This document shows positions 56,303-64,000 of a stretch of 64,000 nucleotides of DNA, piece by piece; within the stretch, counting starts at the first letter, position 1; each line of letters begins with the position of its first letter. The DNA is from Pannonibacter phragmitetus_B (GTDB taxonomy: Bacteria; Pseudomonadota; Alphaproteobacteria; Rhizobiales; Stappiaceae), in contig NZ_JBNINT010000001.1 in assembly GCF_050510895.1 (NCBI RefSeq), positions 434,001 through 498,000 of the forward strand, written 5' to 3'. The position numbers and the translations under genes were made by a program. Below the pieces are notes generated by a model. It was not told the origin of the DNA, did no database searches, and saw only the letters and a program-made list of their open reading frames with translations.

Positions 56303-57746
56303 CTGGCTGCGCTCCCGTTTTCCGGCTCGCTACCGAGGGTCAACTGCACCGTGGTCCCTTCGCCTTCCTTGCTGCGGATCGACAGGTCCGCCCCGATCCG
56401 CGCCACCAGATTGGACACCACCCAGATGCCGATGCTGCGTTCCACCGGCACATCATCGACCTGACCGGAAATGATGGCCGCCACCAGTTCCGGCGGCATG
56501 CCGGGGCCTTCATCGCTGACCTTCAGCACAACCGTACGCATGGCTTCGTCCTGGGACAGGCCCACGGTCACAGTGCCACCAGGCGGGGAGGCGCGCACCG
56601 CGTTGAGCATCAGGTTGATGAGGATCTGGCGCAGGGCGTCGGCATCAGTCATCACCTGTGCCGTCTCATCCAGCTCCCACGCGAGAATAACTCCAGCGCG
56701 CCGGGCCTCCGGTGCAATCAGCAACTCGAGGTCCCGAATATCTCTCATGCTCAGAAGTTTTGCACCCGAGCGCCTGCGGTAGGTGGACAGGGTGACATCC
56801 ACGACGCGGCCAATGCTGTCGAGCCCGTTCTCCAGAAAATCGAGGGTTTCCTTGCGCACTTCTTCCCGCTCGCCAAACCGGCGCAAAGTGGAAATGCCGT
56901 TCTTCAGCCCGGCGAGGGGTTGCGCACCTCATGGGCGATGCTGGCAGCCATGCGTGCCAGAAGTCCGTCCCGTTCCTGCTGCGCCATCTGTTCCAGCATG
57001 CTCACCCGCTGGGCCTCTGATTGCTCCCGCAGGGCAAGGGCAGATTCCAGCTGGCGCAGTTCATCTCCGTGCCGCCATCTGGCATTCCCGGCAGCATCGG
57101 TTTCCCGATCGGCCAGGCGGTCGATGAACCGGTCGAGGGGCATGAGAGCGCGGCGCGTCACTGCATAAGTGGCGAGCGCCGCAATGATGGCAACGAGAAT
57201 GTCGATCCCCAGAGCGACGCTTGCCGCCATGCTGGCTGCGTCTTCAAGAGGCGTCGTGTCAAAGGTGGCAGCAAGATAGAGGCGCCGGTCCTCAAGAGGA
57301 TAGCTGCGGGCAATCAGCAGCACCGGCCGGTCCGGCACGCTGGTGAGGCTCACACCTTCCGGTCCCAGTGTTTGCGCCTCGCTGAGCGCCTGGTTTAGAA
57401 GGTCGGCGTCCGTTTCCGCCAGCACAGCCGTGCGGATGGTTCCGGCCCTGTCTGTCCAACGGGCTGCCATGCTCTGCTCAAGCAATGCCGTTCGGAAGGT
57501 GAGGGAAGCCGCGAGTTGGGCTGCCACAGCCTCCTCGGTATCCTTCCCCTTGATCTCAGCAGCAATATGACCAGCCACAGCATCCAGAAACACCAGCGCC
57601 TGATCCCTGAGGCCGGTTTCGTTGCTGGAGCGCAGCACCATGACGCCGATCTGGGTTGTGCCCACCGCCACGACGAACATGGCGATGGCTACAAACAGGG
57701 GCAGCGCTACGGACAGAGGCAGCTTTGATCGCAAAGTTGTCGTCAT
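56299..57746 (-). CDS. sensor histidine kinase partner of the sigma54 regulator (frame break at 56916-56919)
   Basis: About 482 residues across one break. N-terminal transmembrane segment (about 8-30), a periplasmic sensor region, a second membrane helix near 190, then HAMP-like and HisKA domains with His272 in SIAHEVRNPLAGL. The kinase domain shows LRQILINLMLNAV (N box), SDEGPGMPPE and EGEGTTVQLTLG. One extra base in the G4 run at 56916-56919 restores NPLAGLKN. The sensor domain gives no ligand hint. ATG 57746 was chosen; a GTG eight codons upstream is possible. Confidence 0.82.
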
Positions 57747-57789
57747 GCCCAATTGCAATAACCCAACCACAAGCTGGCGTACCAGAGCT

Positions 57790-58575
57790 TTATACCGGGA
57801 TGCCGGTCTGCGGCTCCATGATCAGCACATCGCTTTCCAGTCCCGGTGCTATGCGTTCACGCCAGGGCGTGCCGTACCAGCTGGTGCGCAGCGGCCGGGG
57901 CGTGTGGCCAAGGATAACGGCGCGCACGTCTTTTGCCCCTGCGGGGATAGAGCAATCGTCACCCTCTGCAGCGAGCTGCACATAGTCACAGCCAAAGCGG
58001 CGGGCAACATCTGCAAGATGCGACGGGCTGTCTGGCCGGTTGGTGACGTGGACAAGTTTCGTCACGTCCCAAAGGCCGCTGAGCAGGGCCCATTCCGTCA
58101 GGGCGGGCAGATGGCTTTCGCCGCAATCACGCACCACGAGCGTGCGGGCGCTTTCCGGCAGCGTCTTGCCGGAGGTGAAAAGAACCGGACCGCGATGGCA
58201 CGATGGCAGCCGCAAAAGCCCATCCGGCTCCCAGGTGGTCAGGTTCCGCCGGCCCTGTGCCTGGTGATGGAACCAGCCCTTGCAAGGCAGAACCAGCAGC
58301 GTCCGGCCTGGGTCGTCGGCGCAGTTGAGAAGCTGCTCCGGATCCCCTTCGTCGTAGACGAGGACCGGCTCGGAGGAGGCTTGGGATGTGCAGGCCTTGA
58401 GCGCCCGAAGCGCGCCGCTCGCCTTATCCCGTATCTGCCGCCGCATCAGTGCGTGATCGCTGGAGGCGGCAACGGCGTTGGTGTCGATGAGCACGTATGC
58501 GCTCAGGCTGGCACCAGTGCCTTTGGCTATGGCGCAGGCCCTGCCAGCTGGCGGTTGTACTTCACCATGGATCAC
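57790..58575 (-). CDS. universal stress protein-like protein
   Basis: 261 residues from GTG 58575; the start is uncertain and coding may extend a little upstream. The C-terminal half has the Usp ATP-site pattern (RAVILGHTPRPLRTSWYGTP, then ERIAPGLESDVLIMEP). It resembles a tandem-domain UspA. It follows mnhG by 35 nt on the same strand and is presumably the last gene of the antiporter operon. Role in pH or salt stress is inferred only from position. Confidence 0.55.
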   Translation of the reverse strand: MIHGEVQPPAGRACAIAKGTGASLSAYVLIDTNAVAASSDHALMRRQIRDKASGALRALKACTSQASSEPVLVYDEGDPEQLLNCADDPGRTLLVLPCKGWFHHQAQGRRNLTTWEPDGLLRLPSCHRGPVLFTSGKTLPESARTLVVRDCGESHLPALTEWALLSGLWDVTKLVHVTNRPDSPSHLADVARRFGCDYVQLAAEGDDCSIPAGAKDVRAVILGHTPRPLRTSWYGTPWRERIAPGLESDVLIMEPQTGIPV

Positions 58576-58610
58576 CGCAAAGCGGACTGCCTCCAGCGCG
58601 GGAAGCGGCT

Positions 58611-59063
58611 TCAGGGGCCGCGCGGCTCCACGAGATGGCGGAACGGAGCTTGCTCCCGATGCTTGCTGGGACCGGGCTCTGGCTCACCGGCAGACCAGCC
58701 GGTTGGCCATTTGGTGCGCTCATCCAGGGGCTGGGGCGCCCGGCGCAGCACGCCATCCAGCGCATCCCCTCCGGCAAGTGCCAGACGGGCGCCGGACACA
58801 TAGGCTGCCCGGCCCAGAAGATGACCGGCGACGGGTACCGTCAGCAGCAGGAACAGCAAGGTGAACAGACCCAGCACTACGGCGTCCATTTCACCATGGG
58901 CGATGATGCTGCCGAGAAGCACGAGGCCAGCGCCCAGCGTGCCGGCCTTGGTGGCGGCATGCATGCGCTGGAACGGATCGGGCAGCTTCATGACGCCGAG
59001 AGCTGCGATGCAAAGGAAGCCGACACCGGCCAGCTTCAACAGGACGGAAAGCAGCATAAGCAT
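58611..59063 (-). CDS. mnhG: Na+/H+ antiporter subunit G (MnhG/PhaG)
   Basis: 150 residues, three membrane helices. LKLAGVGFLCIAALGVMKLPDPFQRMHAATKAGTLG is typical of MnhG/PhaG. The C-terminal 50 residues are polar and longer than usual. Start is the ATG that overlaps the mnhF stop (TGATG). Part of the seven-gene multi-subunit cation/proton antiporter. Confidence 0.86.
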   Translation of the reverse strand: MLMLLSVLLKLAGVGFLCIAALGVMKLPDPFQRMHAATKAGTLGAGLVLLGSIIAHGEMDAVVLGLFTLLFLLLTVPVAGHLLGRAAYVSGARLALAGGDALDGVLRRAPQPLDERTKWPTGWSAGEPEPGPSKHREQAPFRHLVEPRGP

Positions 59064-59353
59064 CACTTGTCCTCCTTCTTCTTTTCAAGCAGAGCCGACA
59101 GCGAGCAGGTGGCCAGGAAGCCGACCAGCGCGATGCCGAAGGCTATATCCAGAAATTCGCGTCGCCCGGTGCCAATCATGGTCAGGGCCGCAATGGCAAC
59201 GGCGATGCCGGTCAGCATGTCCAGCGCGACAAAACGGTCGGCATAGCCGGGGCCCGTGATCATGCGGATGGCGGCGAGGGTCAGGGGCACCATCAGGATT
59301 GCGATCAGGACGGTGGCGAAGAGGGTCAGGTAGCTGTCCAGGAACTCGATCAT
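59063..59353 (-). CDS. mnhF: Na+/H+ antiporter subunit F (MnhF/PhaF)
   Basis: 96 residues, three helices. MITGPGYADRFVALDMLTGI is the MnhF signature, and the end ALLEKKKEDK is positively charged. The ATG overlaps the mnhE stop by ATGA. The start at 59353 is preferred over a longer frame. Confidence 0.9.
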   Translation of the reverse strand: MIEFLDSYLTLFATVLIAILMVPLTLAAIRMITGPGYADRFVALDMLTGIAVAIAALTMIGTGRREFLDIAFGIALVGFLATCSLSALLEKKKEDK

Positions 59354-59681
59354 CCTTCTATCTCCTTGATGCGCTTCTCGAATGTGTCCTTGATGCTGTC
59401 CTTCACCGCTTCCGGGTCTGGCGCATCGAGGACGTGTACATAGAGGGTGCTCAGGTCCTCGCTGACGTGCAGCGAGGTGGTTCCCGGTGTCAGGCTGACG
59501 CAATTGGCCAGAGTGGTAACCCCGGCGCGGCTGCGCAGGTTCACCGGAATGGCGAGGATGGCTGGCTGCAAGGCCGAGCGGCTGCCCAGCACCTGCCGGG
59601 CCACAGTAAAGGACGAGACAACCAGCTCCTTCAGGAAGACAACTCCGAGAACGGCGGACTGGCCGATGCGAATGGCGAGGG

Positions 59682-59685
<4 letters not shown>
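59350..59685 (-). CDS. mnhE: Na+/H+ antiporter subunit E (MnhE/PhaE), short form
   Basis: 111 residues, shorter than the usual 155-165: only one N-terminal helix precedes the conserved cytoplasmic domain (PAILAIPVNLRSRAGVTTLANCVSLTPGTTSL). The first ATG lies in the mnhD stop overlap (ATGA), so no room exists for the missing helices in frame. Either a genuine short form or N-terminal variant of MnhE. Confidence 0.82.
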
Positions 59686-61178
<1,493 letters not shown>

Positions 61179-61186
<8 letters not shown>

Positions 61187-61565
61187 TGCGGGTGGCCTCC
61201 TTGTCAAAGGGCGAGCCGAGTTCTTCGGCGGCGTTCTGCTCGTCGGTGAAGACGGAGCCGAGGGCCGAATGGGCCTTGAGCACGAGTGCGGCGGCAAAGG
61301 ACACCAGCGCAAAGCCGATGACGATGGCGGTGAGGATGAGTGCCTGCGGCAGCGGGTTGGCTGCGTCTGAGGCCAGAACCTGTGCGCCCTTCTCGATGAT
61401 CGGCGGTGCTGTGAACTGAAGCCCTCCGGCGACGAAGATCAGCAGGTTCACGGCAGCCGACAGCAGAACGACACCGAAGAGGATGCGCATCACATGCCGC
61501 GACAGCAGCAGATAGATGCCTGCGCCCATCTGGGCCGAAATGGCGAAAGCGTAGATGAGGCTCAC
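61179..61565 (-). CDS. mnhC: Na+/H+ antiporter subunit C (MnhC/PhaC)
   Basis: 128 residues, three helices, NuoK-like. GIYLLLSRHVMRILFGVVLLSAAVNLLIFVAGGL and NPLPQALILTAIVIGFA are the MnhC motifs. Overlaps mnhB by 4 nt (ATGA). Confidence 0.92.
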
Positions 61566-61975
61566 TGTTCCACTCCTTCATAAAATCGGAAGACCAGCGA
61601 CAGCACGCCGCCGATGACGACCAGGAAGACGCCGATGTCGAAGATCGTGGCGGTGCCCACGTGGGTGGAGCCAAGGCTCGTCCACCAGTGGGTCAGGAAC
61701 GAGCTGTCGGAGAAGAGCCCCGGCAGGCCGCTGGCGAAGGACAGGAACAGCCCGCAGCCCATGAGCACGACCGGATGGACCATCAGCGCCCGGCGGGCTG
61801 TCTCCACATTTCCGGCCAGCGCCAGCAGCGCGAAGCCGAGGGCGGCAAACAGCCCACCGATAAAGCCGCCGCCAGGCTCGTTGTGGCCTCGGAACAGCAT
61901 GTAGATGGACGCCACAAGCAGCAGCACGAAGACGAGGCGGGACATGGTTGAGAAGATGATGGACATGAGTGTCAC
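61562..61975 (-). CDS. mnhB: Na+/H+ antiporter subunit B (MnhB/PhaB C-terminal type)
   Basis: 137 residues, four helices. RGHNEPGGGFIGGLFAALGF is the subunit B hallmark; THVGTATIFDIGVFLVVIGG follows. Overlaps mnhA by 4 nt. Confidence 0.92.
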   Translation of the reverse strand: MTLMSIIFSTMSRLVFVLLLVASIYMLFRGHNEPGGGFIGGLFAALGFALLALAGNVETARRALMVHPVVLMGCGLFLSFASGLPGLFSDSSFLTHWWTSLGSTHVGTATIFDIGVFLVVIGGVLSLVFRFYEGVEQ

Positions 61976-64000
61976 TCCTTCGTGCTGGCAGGCTTGCGGG
62001 TGCCTCGCAGCAGGCCCCAGGCGGCGATGGTGGCGAGGGCAACGACCGCGATTTCACCCAGCGTGTCGATGGCGCGGTAATCCACGAGGATCACGTTGAC
62101 GACGTTGCGGCCAAAGGCCTCCAGGTAGCTGGTCTGGCCGAAATACTCGGACAGGCGCATGTCGACGGGGGTCGCACCGGTGGAGGCAAGCGCGACAAAC
62201 ATGATCACAGCAAACCCGGTGGCGATCAGGCCGTCGCGGCGGCGCTCATTGACGGTGCGCGAATGACGGCGCCGCGAGGGCAGGCGCAGCAGCACTGCCG
62301 TCATCAGAATGACGATCAGCGTTTCAACGGCGGTCTGCGTCAGGGCGAGGTCCGGCGCGCCGTTCAACATGAACACCACGGCAGAACCGAAGCCGGTGAC
62401 GCCGGCTGCCACCAGCCCGGCGATCAGAGAGCGCACGAAGACCGTTGCGATTGCGCCAGCGGCCGTCACCAGCAGCACCAGCACCACGGAGATGCGGAAG
62501 CGGCCCTCACTGGCGAGGAAGTCCCAGGACGGTGCGGCGAAGAAGGCAAAGGCAAGACCCGCGATCACCGTCAGCAGCACGATGGAGGTGTAGCGGTGCT
62601 GGTCGCCGTTCTGCAGCACACGGGTCGACAGGCGCGCAGCCCCCAGGATCCCGTTGAGCGCCTTGTGGTAGAACCGGTCACCCAGCCAGGCATAGAACCG
62701 GTCATAGTGGCGCAGCATGCTGTGAATGCGGGTCCACTGCAGCAGGATCACCGCACCGATGGCGATGACGAGCGCGGAGAGGAGCAGCATCGGCGTCAGC
62801 CCGTGCCACAGCTTGAACGAGACGTCGAGCGGTTGGCCGTAAAGGGCAGACGCGGCCGGGCCAATCAGCCAGTTGCCTGCCGGGGCAGGGATAAGTCCGA
62901 TGAGAATGCCGCCAGCGGCCAGCAGCAGCGGTCCTGCCAGCAGGCCCGGTGTTTCTCCGTGATGCGCTTCGCTGACATGTTCGGTCTTGAAGTAGAACGG
63001 GCGCAGGGACACCACACCGGCAACGCCCACCATCACGGCATTGACAAGCACGGCAGCGGCAACGGGCAGGACATTCCAGTCACTGGCGAGCTGTGCCTCG
63101 AACAGATATTCCTTCGAGATGAACCCTGCGAAAGGCGGAAGTCCTGCCATCGAAAGGCTGGCCAGCACGGCAGCAACAGCCGTCACCGGCAGGAAACGGG
63201 CCAGTCCGCCCATCCGGTGCAGGCTGGTCTCGCCGGTCGCATGGATCGCCGTGCCCGCGCAGAAGAAGAGGGCGGCCTTATAGAGCGCGTGGGTCAGGAT
63301 GAAGCCTACGGTCGCCACGGCAGCCACTTCGCCGGTCAGGCCGATCAGCATCACGAGAATGCCAAGCGAGGCGACGGTGGACTGGGCCAGAACGGCCTTG
63401 AAGCCTTCGGCGCGCAGGGCCTGCATGGCCGCGATGACCATCGTCAGCGAACCGATGATGACCAGCGTATGCCCGAAGGCAGGCATTCCGGCGAAAACCC
63501 CGTCAAACCGCGCCAGCAGAAACACGCCCAGCTTCACCATGGTGGCGGAATGCAGATAGGCAGAGGCCGGGGTCGGCGCGGTCATGGCATTGGGCAGCCA
63601 GAAGTGGAACGGGAACTGCGCGCTCTTGGTGAAGGCGCCAATCATGATCAGGACTGCGATCGTTCCGGCCCAGGGGCTGGCAACGAGTTCACCGGAACGG
63701 GCCAGAACCTCCGTGAAGGAGAAGGTGCCCATGGTCATGCCGATGACGAGAACGCCTGCAAACAGCACCAGCCCGCCGCCGCCGGTGACGATGAGCGACT
63801 GAAGAGCCGCCTTGCGGGAGGCTTCCTTGTGGCCGTCAAAGCCAATGAGAAGGAACGAGGCGAGGCTCGTCAGCTCCCAGAAGACGAACATGACGATGAG
63901 ATTGTCGGACAGCACCGTGCCGAGCATCGCTGTCATGAACAGCATGATGAGGCTCAGAAAACGGCCAATCTCCGGGTTGGGCTTTTCGGCGAAATAGGCT
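61972..64000 (-). CDS. mnhA: Na+/H+ antiporter subunit A (MnhA/PhaA), 5' end beyond the window
   Basis: At least 675 residues remain of a NuoL/MrpA-like subunit; the 5' end lies beyond base 64000, since the frame stays open and homologous (FAEKPNPEIGRFLSLIMLFM). SDNLIVMFVFWELTSLASFL, FHFWLPNAMTAPTPASAYLHSATMVK and the terminal DUF4040/MbhE-type region (LNGAPDLALTQTAVETLIV) are visible. This is the largest subunit and carries the ion path with MnhD. Confidence 0.93.
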   Translation of the reverse strand, partial: AYFAEKPNPEIGRFLSLIMLFMTAMLGTVLSDNLIVMFVFWELTSLASFLLIGFDGHKEASRKAALQSLIVTGGGGLVLFAGVLVIGMTMGTFSFTEVLARSGELVASPWAGTIAVLIMIGAFTKSAQFPFHFWLPNAMTAPTPASAYLHSATMVKLGVFLLARFDGVFAGMPAFGHTLVIIGSLTMVIAAMQALRAEGFKAVLAQSTVASLGILVMLIGLTGEVAAVATVGFILTHALYKAALFFCAGTAIHATGETSLHRMGGLARFLPVTAVAAVLASLSMAGLPPFAGFISKEYLFEAQLASDWNVLPVAAAVLVNAVMVGVAGVVSLRPFYFKTEHVSEAHHGETPGLLAGPLLLAAGGILIGLIPAPAGNWLIGPAASALYGQPLDVSFKLWHGLTPMLLLSALVIAIGAVILLQWTRIHSMLRHYDRFYAWLGDRFYHKALNGILGAARLSTRVLQNGDQHRYTSIVLLTVIAGLAFAFFAAPSWDFLASEGRFRISVVLVLLVTAAGAIATVFVRSLIAGLVAAGVTGFGSAVVFMLNGAPDLALTQTAVETLIVILMTAVLLRLPSRRRHSRTVNERRRDGLIATGFAVIMFVALASTGATPVDMRLSEYFGQTSYLEAFGRNVVNVILVDYRAIDTLGEIAVVALATIAAWGLLRGTRKPASTKE

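Overview
The window is high-GC chromosomal DNA from an alphaproteobacterium. Gene content points to the Rhodobacterales/Hyphomicrobiales side (NirK-NirV, NorCBQD, a GlpSTPQUV-type glycerol transporter, TRAP transporters, a multi-subunit Mnh/Pha antiporter). Family-level placement would be a guess. It is gene-dense, with no gap over 300 bases without a gene, and I found no rRNA, tRNA, CRISPR array, insertion sequence or prophage.

Layout. 1-4.8 kb: unlinked metabolic genes and regulators (alpha/beta hydrolase, cupin, GcvA-like LysR, MocR-type regulator, RBBP9-type hydrolase). 4.8-20.6 kb: a denitrification island with two NnrS-type membrane proteins, pseudoazurin, a DUF59 protein, an unrecognised 130-residue protein, nirV, nirK, an NnrR-type regulator, DUF2249/DUF6522/DUF1858 proteins, norDQBC, and divergently a MogA-type Moco enzyme with ubiD-ubiX. 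Seven palindromes of the form TTG-N8-CAA lie 67-92 nt upstream of start codons here, which amounts to a readable local FNR/NnrR regulon. 20.6-28.5 kb: a cluster resembling E. coli ydjXYZ-ynjBCDF (ABC importer of unknown substrate, TVP38 membrane protein, CDP-alcohol phosphatidyltransferase, two flavoprotein oxidoreductases). 28.7-38.1 kb: a minus-strand catabolic operon (Fe-alcohol dehydrogenase, ketoglutarate-semialdehyde-type dehydrogenase, TRAP transporter, D-lactate dehydrogenase, EutC- and EutB-like enzymes) with a divergent LysR gene. 39.2-42.7 kb: a LysR regulator divergent from flavin monooxygenase, RidA and DUF1028 genes. 42.7-54.9 kb: a polyol locus (GntR/HutC regulator, GlpD-family dehydrogenase, FGGY kinase, ThDP enzyme, ABC transporter GlpSTPQUV). 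55-57.7 kb: a sigma54-type response regulator and its sensor kinase. 57.8-64 kb: a UspA-like protein and the Mnh/Pha Na+/H+ antiporter genes G to A, with mnhA running off the right edge.

The sequence carries a strong technical signature. At least fifteen reading-frame breaks interrupt otherwise intact genes, and every one is explained by under-called G/C bases, nearly all in short G or C runs. I read these genes as intact in the organism and annotate each as one gene with the break position. The GlpS/GlpT ATPase pair shows complementary motif loss: one canonical and one degenerate ATP site are predicted, which is unusual for an importer.
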